Notes: a model not told the origin generated them from the letters alone. 64,000 nucleotides of DNA from Bettongia penicillata ogilbyi (GCA_023548195.1 JAJHZJ010000399.1:7197100-7261099), one strand, 5' to 3'. Numbered from the stretch's first letter, positions 12,330 to 24,684 are shown. Program-made: numbers and translations.

Positions 12330-12660
12330 AAAACATTTGTTCCGATACCAGAAAGCCAAATATCAACACCAGAAATCCAAATCCATCGTAGTAAACAAGA
12401 AGTCAATACATATTAACATGGTGAGGGACAAAGTCATTCCAAAGTCTTCCCCTACCCCCACTGGGGCATTTCCACAAGCAAACATGCAGGAGTCTATCTG
12501 TGCCTGCCTGCGTGCATCCTCTCTCCTCCAACCCATGCACTCTCACTAACCTCCCAGTTCTCCATCCTTCCTGTTCCACCAATTCAGCAAGCCCCTCCCA
12601 CAACATGTGACTTAGGCTTCCATGTGATTTAAGCATGCCACATGGGCATATTAATAAATG
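12330..12660 (-). repeat. Dispersed repeat of unknown class, copy 1 of 3
   Basis: Shares segments with 37120-37570 and 42455-42615, including 'cagcaagcccctcccacaac' and a stretch ending near 'aatggaaaagataattcc'. It may be LTR-derived, as it is old, AT-poor and lies beside possible retroviral-like DNA at the other two sites, but I see no clear LTR ends. Strand is tentative. Confidence 0.4.
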
Positions 12661-13684
12661 GAAAAGATAATTCCTTTCTAAATTACTTTTACTCTATCTC
12701 AGTCCCATTCACCTTCCTTATTTTTATATTTCACAAACCTAAAAAATCTGCCAGAGTTCTTAATGAAGCTGTGGGGAAGGGGGGTACAATTAGGTTCAAG
12801 AAGGAATGGGAGAAACGGACAAGAAATAAAAAGAGTAGAGTAGGTGCCAGATATAACTAAGGTGGGGATTAGGGCCTTTGTTTCAGGGTATTGAGTTCAA
12901 AGGGAACTAAAGGCACATGCTTCCTTTCAGCAGCATAGAAACAACCCAGTTAGCAATTAGCAAGAACAATAAATAAAAAAAGAAGTTGCTAGATATAACT
13001 GGGGTAAACTATAGGGAATTATTCAACAAAATTAGCTATTTCCCAGAAATTCTTTAAGAGAGACAAGGAAAAAAAAAGATAGAAATTAAACACTTTTAGA
13101 TAAGTAAACCGTAGTCAAAATCTTCTGATTGCAATCTTGACCTCATGTGTCTGTCCCCACTCCCAGTCACAGTAGCCTCCTTAAAGTAACATTGAATTGT
13201 CGACCTGCGGTTTCTGTTATCTAACTACATAGTCATGTCCTATATATCTCAACTGCTGCTTAAATTGGGCACAAAAACAGCTAGAAAGATGTTTGGATGA
13301 AACCTATAAGATCTAAATACAGATTCACAATCTTACCAGAAGTACAATCCTAGAAGCCTATAGTTGATAATGCTTTAAAGTCAATTGCTTTTATTTGCGG
13401 TATTTGCTTTATGTGGTAAAATAAGTGAACCAGGAGAAAGGGTTTCTACAGCAGGTAAAATCTGGGTTTTTCTACTCCCTTCTCATATGATCATAGGTCT
13501 TCAAATGGATTATGTTTTGATGTCCATTTCGATAAAACTCGCAGTCTCAGATGCAGATTTTGAACTATTTCTCTTTTTGTGCATGGTCTCCATCTACCTT
13601 TATAAAAATCACCATGTTAGTCCACAGGGGAAAGCAGTAACCTCTAATCTCCAATTATCAGTCTGTAACTAAATCATTTTTGCT
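12661..13684. other. No gene recognised
   Basis: Unique-looking sequence. The open frames at 12642-12860 and 13385-13672 match no family I recognise and have no supporting context, so I treat them as chance. Confidence 0.4.
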
Positions 13685-13945
13685 TTGTTATTGTGGAGTC
13701 ATTTCAGTCCTGTATGACTCTTTTGAATTCTATTTGGGGTTTTCTGGGCAAAGATGTTTGAGTGCTTGCCATTTCCTTCTCCAGCTCATTTTACAGTTGA
13801 GGAACTGAGGCAAACAATGTTAAGTGACTTGCCCAGGGTAACACAGCTAGCAAGGATCTAACACAAGATTTGAACTCAGGAAAATGTGTTTTCTTGACTC
13901 TGGGCCTAGCACTCTTTCCACTGTACCAGTTAGGTACATACCACC
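13685..13945 (-). mobile_element. MAR1-like tRNA SINE, minus strand
   Basis: Read on the minus strand it has the tRNA-like head (near 13945), the core ('gttacacacagc' region as 'aacacagctagcaagg', with 'cccagggtaacac') and the tail 'gagtcatacaggactgaaat'. This is the marsupial MAR1-type SINE. The same structure is seen at 46005-46225 and, on the plus strand, at 48640-48887. Confidence 0.8.
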
Positions 13946-14920
13946 TTGAAAATAGGAGACTCTACCTATACCAAAAAATTCACCTTATTTAGTTTACTGC
14001 TGCCTATGGAAGAGTACTTTGGTGTCAAGGTTTTGTGTTTTTGTCTTAACAAGAGACTGTAGAAAAGGTTTTTATTTTGCAGGTTTATTAAAAGATTGTG
14101 TGAAGGGGAAAAATACATTCTCACTTTATGTGTGTAAAGTAGTAGAAATAGCCTGTCATTTAATTTGCACCTCACTTGGATATGTAAATGATTCAAATCT
14201 TCATTGTAAAGCCCAACATCACTTACATAACAGTGTTAAGGAAAGACTGCTCTCTTGGGGAATCAAACATTCAAACTATTATCATTTGGGGCAGTTATTC
14301 AAATTTTAATAAAAATGTTGAGTTTCCTGGTTTACTCTTGTATTAAAATTGTTTTGTGCCTCAAATAGTATTAATTTGTTAATAATCTTCATTTATCTAC
14401 AATTTCCTACTTTTCTCTCCAAGATACCTTGCATTTAGAAAAATAATTTTGACTAGGAAAGATATACATATTTTATTTACAAAGAAATCAAAAGTTTATA
14501 ACTCACCAGTCCTTTCATCTGAAATATTAAGGGTCAAAAATATAAAGAAACACATCAATTGTAATGTTATGTTATAGTATTGCAATCTATTGGAAAATTT
14601 GTAAGCAATCTCAAAAAACAAAAAAAGAGTGACCATGGTTTTTCTCCTTCATATGTGAAAAAAATAATATTGCTAAAACCACTCATGTGCTTATAACTTC
14701 ACCCCCACTACTCACTACACATATCCCACTACTCACTACACATATCCCTAACTAAAATGTACCTTTTGAATAAGGGAAAAATGCCATACGTAGACAAAAC
14801 TGCCAAGTGCATGCTCATAATTTTATAGCACATGGAGAACTCTGCATAACCCTATGAACCTCACAGCCCTCAGTTAGAATTAGAAGCATGCTTCTCCATC
14901 TGCTCTCTTTGAATAAGATT
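13946..14920. other. No recognised feature
   Basis: AT-rich unique sequence. The frames on both strands here have no family resemblance. Confidence 0.4.
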
Positions 14921-14984
14921 GGTCATAGTAAATGCTTGTTCATTGATTGATTCGTAATAGCTCTAGAGTTACCAGGTATCTCCG

Positions 14985-15155
14985 AGTCTGGTTATTCCAA
15001 CCTATTCATTTTAGAGATGTGCAGCCTAACGCCAATGGAGATGAAATGACTTGACTGAAGCTAGACAGATCATTAGCATCATAGGTAAGATTTGAACCCG
15101 TATCTTCTGAGTCTTGAACCAGTACTCCTTCAACTATTCCACTTTAAATCAGCTG
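14985..15155 (-). mobile_element. MIR/THER-like SINE fragment
   Basis: Minus-strand core-SINE pattern: 'tttgaacccgtatcttctga' corresponds to the conserved 'aactcaggtcttcctga' block, preceded by a diverged 'tgacttgactgaagctagac'. A short L2-like 3' end ('aatgcttgttcattgattga') lies just to its left at 14928-14950. Confidence 0.5.
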
Positions 15156-16425
15156 TCATTTAATGCTATTTTTTCAACATTGAAGTCATCTTTAGTAACA
15201 AACAATATTTAATAGCATTATTAAATATTTAATAATAATAATAATAATAAAGGCCAGGCTAGATAACTTGAGATAACATTTTAGTAAAAGTTTATGAGAA
15301 AAAAAGAAAATTAGGGTTAAATTCTTACATCTCTCCCTGCCCTTACAATGCTTTGTTATGCACAGAGAAGCCCTAGTGAAGATATTTGGAATATGGAAAT
15401 GGAGATAAAAATTGGGCCACAAATGGGAATACAGTGCACAGTTGGGAATTAATCTAAGTCCAATAGACACTGACATAGTAAGACAACTTATGCAACTTCT
15501 TTGAAATTATTATTTTCATAGACATCAGTAAAGTTATGTAGAACTGAAACTTGTTCATTTGTGTTCTAGGAACCATTAGTGAGGGAGAAGAGATGAATCA
15601 TGATAATTGTTCATTTCCTCTTTCTTGTCTTTTTTTAGGTATGGCATCAGAAGTAAAAAAATGTTCCTGGTTCCCATGACAATGCCATCTGCCCAAGTTC
15701 ATTCGACATTTCATTATTTTTGATTATTTTTGAATGTCATAAAAATATTAAGCATGGCTCCTGTTACCCTAAGATCCCATTTATCCAGTTCATGCTTTGA
15801 AATGCTAAATTGAATCCCAATGACCTGAAATACTTAATGTCATTTCTCAACATCCCTTACTCATTCCCTAGAACACAGTTAATGGCTTGGAGCATCTGAC
15901 TCATTATTGTACCATAAAATCTGCTCTTCCTCCCTCACACCATTTTCACAAATTTGCCCAAAAAAAAAAATGCAATATAAGCAAGATATACTAAATTTCA
16001 TCCTGTTCAGCAGAAGTTCTTAGGTATAGATGTTTAGATCAAAAGACATGTTTCTGCATGGTGGCTTATCTCTTTCTGCCAGTGCTCTAGTTGATTTTAG
16101 GAAATCTTTTTTTTTTTCATCCAAGAGAAAGATTAGAGTATCTGAAATGGATTTAGTGGATTAATGCAAATTTGATATTCTCTCTCTCTCTCTTTCTCTG
16201 TATGTGTGTGTTGGTCTCTCTTTCTTTCTCTCCCTCTTTGCCTCTTTTTCTCTCTCTCTCCCTTCCATCCCTTCCCCCACTTTGATGGGAGGTGGCATGA
16301 GAAATATAGAAAGTCTTTAAATAGATTTCGTTTCAAAAGCAGAAAAAAAATGAAATTACAGATTGGTCAGAACCTGTTTCTTATGCAAACAAAAATTCAA
16401 TCAGTTGAACTCAGTGCAATGCAAT
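15156..16425. other. No gene; two simple repeats
   Basis: Holds an (AAT)n tract at 15228-15250 and a CT-rich tract at 16177-16265. Otherwise nothing was recognised. Confidence 0.45.
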
Positions 16426-16555
16426 ACAATGTAGTACAAATCAACAAGCATTCATTATTAAGTTTCTGCTCTTTGGCACACACGTGCTAAGCTCTGGAGA
16501 CAAAGATTAAAAAAAATCTTTGCTATTCTCAAAGAGTTTGCATTCTTCTGGAATT
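16426..16555 (+). mobile_element. L2-like repeat fragment
   Basis: 'caacaagcattcattattaa' followed by 'gtgctaagctctggagacaa' and 'caaagagtttgcattcttct' matches the common L2-type pattern 'tgctaagcgctggggatacaaa ... aaggagctcacattcta'. Confidence 0.55.
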
Positions 16556-16964
16556 CGATTTGCTTTCTGGGTCTTTGTGACAGGGAAACTTCCCCACATG
16601 AAAGAAAAGAAGGAAGGAAGGAAGCAAGAAGGGAGAGGGGAACAGTGGTCAAGGTGAGGAAGACAGTATTTTTATTTTGAGTGACACCCTATTTAATTCT
16701 TGCCCGATTGTAGAATTCCATGTTCAGCAGTGAACACCAGAGCAATTATATATTGCCTTAGCGGAGATAGAGTGACTTATTTTCCCTCAGAGAGAAACAT
16801 ACTTGATCTCTTATCACCCAATTCCATTTCAAATAGCCAGAAGTATAATTTGTAGTATCTTCAAGTTAGGCTATTTCCAAGGGTTGTTAGGAAAGAAGAT
16901 TCCTTTCCTTTTCTTTTCTTTTTAGGCTCTTATTCACTATTTTATTTTGCCCCACTTATATGTA

Positions 16965-17665
16965 GAAGCAATTTTTAACTTTCATTTTAAAAATTTTTAT
17001 TTCTAAATTCTCCGCCTTCCTTTCTCCTCAGTACATCATGGTATACACATGTAGTTATGTACAACACACTCATAAAAGTCATGTTGTGAAAGAAAACAGA
17101 CAAGAAAAAAATCTCAAGAAAAATAAACATAGTAAAAATCCTTCAGTATGTATTCAAATATCATCACTTCTTTCTCTGGGGATGGATGGCATTTTTAATC
17201 ATAAGTCCTTCAGAGTTTTATTGGATCATTGTATTTCTAAGAATGTCATTCACAGCTTAGCATTCTACAATATTACTGCTACTTTTGCATGGTGCATGCA
17301 ACTTCACATAAGTTCACGCAAGGTTTTCCAAGTTTTTCTGAGAAAATCCTGTCATCATTTCTTATGACACAATAGTATTGCATCATAATCACATAGCACA
17401 ATACATTCACCTATTCTACAATTGATTGACATCCCCTCAACTTCTAATTCTTTATCAACAGAAATAGTTATCAGTATTTTTGTACATATAGAGGCATCGA
17501 TGTTTTTAATCTCTTTTGGAATACAGAACTAGCAGTGATATTGCTACGTCAAAGGCATGCAGGAATTTATTGTCTTTGGGTAAAGCTCCAAATTGCGCTG
17601 TAGAATGTTTGAATGAATTCAGAACTACAGTAATAGATAATTAATGTGTCATTTTCCCCACTTTA
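16965..17665 (-). mobile_element. L1 LINE 3' UTR, minus strand
   Basis: It has the same motif order as the L1 3' UTRs at 3770 and 6000, including 'gtcatgttgtgaaagaaaac', 'tctctggggatggatggcat' and 'aattgattgacatcccctca'. No coding part is retained. Confidence 0.7.
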
Positions 17666-17795
17666 ATGGCAAGCAAAGGAGGATAATTCTTTTTTTTACG
17701 GTTTTTGTTTTAGTAAAATCAAGTGTCTATCATTGAATTTTGCCCTTGTTGAATTAATCAAGAGACTTTAGCGAGAAACACTATGTGTATTCATA

Positions 17796-17812
17796 TTATT
17801 GATTATTTTAAA
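17796..17812. repeat. Left target-site duplication of HAL1 copy C
   Basis: 'ttattgattattttaa' here pairs with 'ttattgaacattttaa' at 20619-20634: 14 of 16 positions match. The two sit exactly outside the A/T tail and the 5' end of copy C. Confidence 0.65.
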
Positions 17813-18633
17813 TATAGATTTATTTATTTCACTTTTTACATTCATTTTCACAAAATTTTGGGTTCCAAATTTTATCCCCATTTATACCCTCCCCTGACAC
17901 CAATATACCAAGCATTCTAATTTTCCCTATCACCAATATGCCCTCTCTTCTACCATCCCTCCCTTCTCTTGTCCCCATCCTCTCTTTTGTCCTGTAGGGC
18001 CAGATGACTTTCTATTCCCAATTAACTGTATTTCCTATTTCTTAGTATCAAAACCAATACTAAACAGTTGTTCCTAAAATTTTGAGTTTCAAATTCTCCC
18101 CATCCCTCCCTCCCCACCCATTCCCTTTGGGAAGGCAGGCAATTTAGTATGGGCCATCTCTGTGTAGTTTTGCAAATGGCTTCGATAATAGTCATGTTGT
18201 GTAACACTAACTGTATTTCCCTCCATCCTATCCTGCTCCCCATTGTTTCTATTCTGTCTTTTGATGCTGTCCCTCCCCAAGTGCTGACTTCAAATTACTC
18301 CCTTCTCTCATTGCCCTGCCTTCCATCATCCCTCCCGCCCTGCTTAACTCCTTCTCCCCCACTTTCCTGTACTGTAAGATAGGTTTTCATGCCAAAATGA
18401 GTGTGCATTTCACTCCTTCCTTTAGTCGAATGTGATGAGAGTAAACTTCATGTTTTTTTCTCAGCTCTCCTCTTTTTCCCTCCACTAAAAAATCTCCTGC
18501 TTGCCTCTTGAATGAGATATACTTTACCCCATTGATTTCACCCTCTTTCCTCCCACTACATTTCTCTCTCACCATTTACCTTAATTTCTTTTAAGATACG
18601 GTCCCATCCTATTCAATTCACTCTGTGCTCTCT

Positions 18634-18714
18634 GTCTCTGTGTGTGCGTGCATGTGTGTATGTGTGTGTGTGTGCATGCATGTACACGTGTGTGTGTATG
18701 TATGTGTGTGTGTT
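18634..18714. repeat. (TG)n microsatellite in HAL1 copy C
   Basis: TG-rich tract with interspersed ca/ta in the 3' UTR, colinear with the (CA)n tracts of the plus-strand copies D, G and J. Confidence 0.9.
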
Positions 18715-18846
18715 CTCACCAACTACCCAGATGCTGAAAAGGGTTAAGAGTTACAAATATGGTCTTTTCATGTAGGAATGTAAACAGTTCACCTTTGGTA
18801 AGTCCCTTATGACTTCTCTTTGCTGTTTACTTTTTCATGCTTCTTC

Positions 18847-19947
18847 TCACTCTTGTTTTTGAAAGTCAAATTTTCTTTTCAGCTCTGATCTTTTCATCAA
18901 GAATGCTTGAAAGTCCTCTGTTTCATTGAAAGACCATTTTTTCTCCTGAAGTATTACACTCAGTTTTGCTGGGTAGGTGATTCTTGGTTTGAGTCCTAGT
19001 TCCTTTGACTTCTGGAATATCCTATTCCACTCCCTTCGATCCCTTAATTTAGAAGCTGCTAGATCTTGTGTTATCCTGACTGTATTTCCACAATACTGTA
19101 ATTGTTTCTTTCTAGATGCTTGCAAGATTTTCTCCCTGAGCTGGAAGTTCTGGAATTTGGCCACAATGTTCCTAGGAGTTTCTCTTTTTGGATCTCTTTC
19201 AGGAGGTGATCGATGGATTCTTTCAATACTTATTTTGCCCTCTGGTTCTAGAATCCCAGGGCAGTTTTCCTCGATAATTTCATGGAAGATGTCTAGGCTC
19301 TTTTTTTGATCATGACTTTCAGGTAGTCCCATAATTTTTAAATTGTCTCTCCTGGATTTATTTTCCAGGTCAGTTGTTTTTCCAGTGAGATATTTCACAT
19401 TCTCTTCCATTTTTTCATTCTTTTGGTTTGGTTTTGTGATTTCTTGGTTTCTCAGAAAGTCATTAGACACCATCTGTTTCATTCTAATTTTTAGAGAACT
19501 ATTATTTTCAGTGAGCTTTTGAACCTCTTTTTCCATTTGGCTAATTCTACTTTTGAAAGCATTCTTCTCCTCATTGGCTTTTTGAACCTCTTTTGCCAAT
19601 TGAGTGAGCCTATTTTTCAAGGTGTTATTTTCTTCAGCATTTTTTTGGTTCTCCTTTACCAAGGTATTGACCCTTTTTTCATGCTTTTCCTGCATCTCTC
19701 TCATTTCTCTTCCCAGTTTTTCATCCACCTGTCTAACTTGATTTTAAAAGTCCTTTTTGAGCTCTTCCATGGCCTGAGGCCACCAGACATCCACCTTGGA
19801 TGTCTGAGATACAGAGGCCCCGACCTTCACGTCTTTCCCTGAGGGCAAGCATTGTCCTTCCTCATCAGAAATGAAAGGAGGAAGTAACATCTTTTCCCCA
19901 AGAAAATAGCTTTCTATGGTCTTATTTTTCTTCCCTTTTCTGGGCAT
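18847..19947 (-). pseudogene. L1-type ORF1 of copy C with one premature stop
   Basis: The best-preserved ORF1 here, about 366 codons read from ATG at 19947. Codons 1-67 encode the N-terminal tail (starts MPRKGKKNKTIES). Codon 68 is TAA (19744-19746). After that the same frame stays open for about 298 codons: a coiled coil at residues 69-190 (containing 'ISQMEKEVQKLTENNSSLKI'), an RRM at about 197-240 ('RRDNLKIMGLPE') and a C-terminal domain at about 241-345 ('RDRREWNRIFQKSKELGLKP', then 'RITYPAKLS'). Human L1 ORF1p has matching 'RREWGPIF' and 'PRISYPAKLS'. L1 ORF1p is an RNA-binding trimer. The residue opening the 293-aa downstream frame is GTG, not ATG. The position of the stop is shared with copy D. 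Confidence 0.85.
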
Positions 19948-20598
19948 TTTCCCAGCCAGTTACTTGACTTCTGAGATTCCTCTCCACCCCCACCTAGATC
20001 TGCCCAGCTAGTGCTTAGGGTCTGAGATTCAAATGCTGCTCCCCAGCCTCAGAGCTTTCAGTGGCGGGCGGGGCTGCTATTCAATGTGAGCTTAAGTTCT
20101 GGTGCTGGGGTGGGGGCAGGGCTGCCTCCCAGGCTTAGTTCCCTCAGGGGCTTTGTGCAGAGACCTTTGGTAATGGTCCTGAGCTCCTCTGCTCCTACTC
20201 CTGCCGCTGCCTCTGCCACTGCCTTTGCTCCTGCCTCCCGAGGGGGCCCAAGTCACTGAGACACCCTGCTCCCCTCTCGGCCAGCCGAGAAGTCTCTCTC
20301 ACTGACCTGGAGTGCCTGTGGGTGGAGGGACCTTCACGGCTGCTGGAGGTTCCATCCCTGAAGCTTGTTCGCGTCTGCTCCTCTGGGGCTTCATGGCCAG
20401 GGCAGCGCAGGGGTGGGTTCTGCTGTCTGGTGAGCGACGGACCTTTGTGGTTGGTTTTTCTGGGCTCTCTGGAACACAAATCTCCTCCAGTGCATTGGTG
20501 TGTGGCTTACTCTGCTCAAGAATTTGTGGGGAGTTCTTTTTACAGGAAATTTATGGGCTGTGGATTCGGAGCTAGCATACATGAGTCTTTTTACTCCA

Positions 20599-20608
20599 CC
20601 ATCTTGGT
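20599..20608 (-). promoter_or_regulatory. YY1-like site at HAL1 5' end (copy C)
   Basis: The minus strand reads CCAAGATGGT about 10 bases inside the element's 5' terminus. Human L1 has a YY1 site (CAAGATGGC) at the equivalent place, where it fixes the transcription start. The role here is inferred by analogy. Confidence 0.5.
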
Positions 20609-20634
20609 TCCTCCCCCGTTATTGAACATTTTAA

Positions 20635-21035
20635 TGTGATTAAAGAAGATCTTCCCCACCCATTAATGGGCCTTTCCATTAAGGGAAATTTGATTAGGGG
20701 AGGCCCACATTTTTTTATAATTTTCTAATTAGTCACTGATTCTCAAGGATTGTGATACCCTCTGACTCTGAAGAATGTGCAAATACTCTGAGATGAAGTT
20801 TTCCTTTGAGGGTTACTAATTGGAGGTGTTTGGCCAGAAGGACGAGGGACTCCCCTAGATGTTGGTGCTTCCCTCTCTGGTAACTATGTACGTATGGTCA
20901 GACAGCTATCTGACTTTTGATCTGTGATATACGTATTGCTTATGTGAAGCAGTCAGAAGCATTGTCTGTTGAATAGTATTTCTCTTTACTTTCTCTGAAG
21001 TTCAGGGTGTTGATTTTCCCCCCTGACCTAAATGA
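20635..21035. other. Unclassified sequence, possibly old LTR-like
   Basis: No coding frame. A short block ('cccattaatgggcctttcca') recalls text in the dispersed repeat at 37.1-37.6 kb. That is not enough to assign a family. Confidence 0.3.
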
Positions 21036-21038
21036 ATT

Positions 21039-21312
21039 TCATATATATATATTTATATATTTATATATGTAATATATATATTTATATATATGTAATATAT
21101 ATATAATTATATATATGCACACACATACATATAGATGGATAGATATAGATAGATAGATACAGATATAGATAGATAGATATAGACATATATATGTATATAT
21201 AGATATATATGTGTGTGTGTCTTTATATCTATGTGTAGATATAGATATATAGATATAATATATATATAGACTGATAGATACAGATATACACATCTCTCTA
21301 TCTATCTACCAA
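21039..21312. repeat. AT and GATA-type microsatellite
   Basis: Compound tract of tata, atag and gata units, about 270 bp. The minus-strand frame across it only translates the repeat. Confidence 0.9.
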
Positions 21313-21429
21313 TCTATCTACACTTGATTTAAGTTTTTATTGACCCCTCAAAGATTGTCTTTCCTTTTAGAAAAGGACATCTAAGGACATGTAACAGCAG
21401 GCCCTCCCTCTGTATATCTAGGGCTGTGT

Positions 21430-21728
21430 TTTTGCACCCACAACCTTTCCAACACTTCCTGTTTACATTTTCTGTCTTATTAGTCTATGAAGTTTGAAGT
21501 CATATCTAAGAATTGCTTCATCTTGTATTTCTCCAATCAGTAGTGAGATAGAGTATTTTTTTCATGTAGCCATGTATAGCTTTGATTAATTTATCTGAAA
21601 ACTGATTGTATCTTTTGGTCATTTATCAATTGGGGCATAGCCCTTTTTTACATATAAATTTGACTCAGTTTTCTGGATGTTTGAGAAATGAGACTTTCAT
21701 CAGAGAAACTTGCTTCAATTTTTTCACA
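21430..21728 (-). mobile_element. L1 LINE fragment, minus strand
   Basis: Contains 'atttctccaatcagtagtga', 'tatctgaaaactgattgtat' and 'ggtcatttatcaattggggc', the same block seen in the L1s at 4.4-4.6 kb and 6.85-6.98 kb. It ends where copy E's 3' UTR begins. Confidence 0.7.
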
Positions 21729-24052
21729 GTTACTATTCCTATTTCCCTCTATCCTATTCCTGCCCAGTTTATTCTATTCTTTCTCGCTCTCCTTTCAGCC
21801 TGTTCCTCCTCAACCGTGTTTTACTTCTGGTTATCCTCTCCCCCAATCTATTCTCCCTTCAATCACCCTCTACTTCTTTTCTCTCACCCCCTTCCCTTCC
21901 AGATTTCCTGTATGATAAGTTATGTGGATTTCTATACCCAATGGAGTGTGTATGTTATTGCCACTTTAAACCAGTTCTGATGAGAGTTAGGTTCATTAAC
22001 TCTCCTTCACTTTCCCCTCTTCCTCTCTACTACAAAAGCTTTGTTTTCTCTCTTTTATGTGAGATAATTTACCCCATTGTACATCACCCTTTCTATTTCT
22101 CCCAATATATTTATCTCTCATCCATTGATTTTATGTTTTTAGATATCATCCCTTTATACTCAACTCACACCTCTATCTATATACGCACGTTCTAACTACC
22201 CTAAAAATGAGAAAGATCCTATAAGTTACAAAGATCATATGTTTAAATTTACTAAGTCCTTTATGCTTTCTCTTTTCCATTTGTCTTTTCATGCTTCTCT
22301 TGGGTCTTGTATTTGAATGTCAAATTTTCTATTCATTTTGGTCTTTTCACCAGAAAGGTTGAAATCCTCTATCTCATTGAATGACCATTTTCTGCCTGAA
22401 GGAGTACACTCAATGTTGCTGGGTAGATGATTCTTGATTCTGATCCTACCTTCTTCGCCCTCCAGAATATCATATTCCAAGTCCTCTTATCCTTTAAGGG
22501 TAGAAGCTGTAAACCTTCTGTTATCCTGACTGTGGCTCCACAGTTCTTGAGCTATTTCTTTCTGGTTGCCAGAAACATTTTCTCCTTGACCTAGGAACTC
22601 TGAAATTTGACAATTTTCATTCTGGGACCTCCTTCAGGAGGGAATCAGTGATTTTGTTCAATTTCTACTTTACTCTCTGGTTCTAAAATATCAGAGCAGT
22701 TTCCCTGGTAAATTCTTGCAAGACGATGTCTAGGAAAATTTTTGATCATGACTTTCAGGTAGTCCAATAATTTCCAAATTATCTCTCCCGGATCTATTTT
22801 CCAGGTCACTTGTTTTTTCCAAAGAGATATTTCACACTGTTTTCTATTATATCATTCTTTTAGTTTTGTTTTATTGTATCTTAATTTCTCATAAAGTCTT
22901 GGTTTCTATTTGTTCCATTATGATTATTAAAGAATGATTTTCTTCAGTGAGCTTTTAGATATACTTTTCCATTCACCCTAATCTGTTTTTTAAGTACGTT
23001 TTTTGTGTGTTACCCTTTACCAAGCTGTTGACTTATTTTTCTTGGTTTTCTTCTTTCATTCTCATTTTTTCTTCCCCATTTTTCCTCTACCCCTCTTACT
23101 TGATTTTGAAAATCCTTTTTGATGTTCTCATGGTCTGAGAAGGATCTATATTTTTCTTGGAGGCTTTGGAAATAGGAACTTGGACTTTTTCATCTTCTCA
23201 GTGTGTTTTGCATTCTCACCATAATAACTTTCAGTAGTCAGAGGTTTTTTTGTTTGTTTGTTTGTTTGTTTTGCCTATTGTTTGCTCATTTACCCAGTTC
23301 ATTATTTGACTTTTCCAAGGTGATATGATCTAAAGAGAGATGTTTACTCCTCTCCTACCCTGTGTTCGCGGCTGTGAGAGATCATCAGCACTCATTTCTG
23401 CCCTGGAACTGTAAGGAGGGTCCCCCTTCTACTACAGTTTCAAACTCTGCTATGAAACTACCATCCAGGACCAGGATCTAAATATGGGCACATGAACAGA
23501 GTCTTGCCCCAGTGTTAGCAAAAAGACCCGAGTAATCTCTTTCTGACTGGTTGTTTGACATCTTAACATCTGTGAACTTAGAGTTCTAGAAGCAGTTGCA
23601 ATAGCTGTTGCTACTGCTGCTGGTTCAGTCAGTTCCAGGGCCTGCTTCTGGTTTGCTGGTGTTAGTGCTGTGCTGAGACAGCCTGCATTGGATTGTGCTC
23701 CACTCTTACCTAGATGCTATGGATGTTTCCTGTTTACCTTCTAAGTTGTCTTTAATTGCTGTGGGCTGAGAGGTCTGGAAATCACCATTGCTGCTAATGA
23801 TTCAGTTGCCCTGAGACCTCCTGTGGCTTTGTACTCCCCTGCTCTAGACTATGCTCCCTTCTCATGCTACCACAACAGACCTTTCCTGTTGACCTTCCAA
23901 ATTGCCCTGACTTCAACATTTGTTTCAGTCTGTCTTTTTGTGGGCTTACTGCTCACAAATATGTTTAGGGTCATTTTTAAAGGTGTTTAAAAGGATTTTC
24001 CTGCAGAGCTCAGGTGAGTCTCTGTCTTTATTCTGCCATCTTGGCTCTCCCT
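21729..24052 (-). mobile_element. Half-L1 element with class II 5' UTR, copy E
   Basis: Minus-strand element with a 5' UTR of about 780 bp (23270-24052), a degraded ORF1 (22289-23270) and a shortened 3' UTR, with no ORF2. The 5' UTR matches that of copies B and H and not that of C, D, G and J. On the minus strand it contains 'atgaccctaaacatatttg', the intact version of the site into which copy G inserted within H. Its 5' terminus has GCCAAGATGG near 24035-24044. Confidence 0.75.
22289..23270 (-). pseudogene. Degraded L1-type ORF1 of copy E
   Basis: C-terminal residues are readable in the frame at 22289-22480 ('EYDILEGEEGRIRIKNHLPS', then 'KWSFNEIEDF'). Upstream, the coiled coil and RRM are broken by many stops. 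A (GTTT)n run at 23250-23270 marks the degraded start region. It is more diverged than the copies with class I 5' UTRs. Confidence 0.65.
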
Positions 24053-24263
24053 CTCCAGCTCTAGGCAAGAAGATGCTTAATAAGTTATAAGAAAATATAC
24101 AAAAGGACAATGAAGTAAGATTGACCAAAACAAAGTTAAGTTGGATAATTTGTACTCACAAACAAACAGAGAGCCTTAAGTGAAAATATTTAAAATGTGA
24201 GAGAAGGTGAAAGAAGAAATATGAAGTACTGGACCTGTAAATTTAAAATTGGCAATAAGAAAA

Positions 24264-24360
<97 letters not shown>

Positions 24361-24584
24361 AATACCAAAGCATATAGAAGACAGAAAAAAGTGACAAAAT
24401 TACTAGGATTATGTGCAAATGAGGGATGAGAAAAAATGCAACAGTATAGTTTCATGAAGAACCTAACAATAGTAGAGTAGAAATACAGAATCAATATAAA
24501 ATAAAAATCCTTCCTGATGTAGTAAAAACAGGTCCCATCCTTTGGTGTTTCAATAAATATTAGCTGTAAAAATGAGTTTGGCAG
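24053..24584. other. Spacer with (GA)n between divergent half-L1 elements
   Basis: The 5' end of minus-strand copy E is on the left and, beyond a short L1 5' fragment, the 5' end of plus-strand copy D is on the right. Apart from the (GA)n tract nothing is recognised. Confidence 0.5.
24268..24357. repeat. (GA)n microsatellite
   Basis: About 90 bp of GA repeats with one AA interruption near 24301. The RERE and LSLS frames across it are translations of the repeat. Confidence 0.95.
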
Positions 24585-24677
24585 GGAGGCAGAGCCAAGA
24601 TGGATGACTTAGGCAGGCACTCTCTTGAGTTATCCCCCAAAGTCAAACTTTGAAAAAATGATTCTAAAGAAATTCTA
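24585..24677 (+). mobile_element. L1-type 5' UTR fragment (third class)
   Basis: It starts with GAGCCAAGATGGATG, like other L1/HAL1 5' termini, but then reads 'cttaggcaggcactctcttg', unlike classes I and II. It is cut off by copy D at 24678. I found no continuation on the far side of D. Confidence 0.5.
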
Positions 24678-24684
24678 GGAGGAG

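Larger units (their letters stand above)
17813..20618 (-). mobile_element. HAL1-type half-L1, copy C, near full length
   Basis: A 2.8-kb minus-strand element with a class I 5' UTR (about 19948-20618), a single L1-type ORF1 and a 3' UTR of about 1 kb ending in a T/A-rich tail at 17813-17830. No ORF2 or reverse transcriptase is present, the defining trait of HAL1 elements, so it must have moved with enzymes supplied in trans. A 16-bp imperfect TSD supports target-primed insertion. The 5' terminus carries a CCAAGATGG motif. Confidence 0.85.

Noticed and set aside
18847..19728. 293-codon frame starting with methionine as a separate ORF1 gene
   Set aside because: The first codon is GTG (valine) within the coiled coil. 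The frame is the remainder of a longer ORF1 after a TAA.
24176..24494. Frames rich in LS or RE
   Set aside because: They translate the (GA)n tract.
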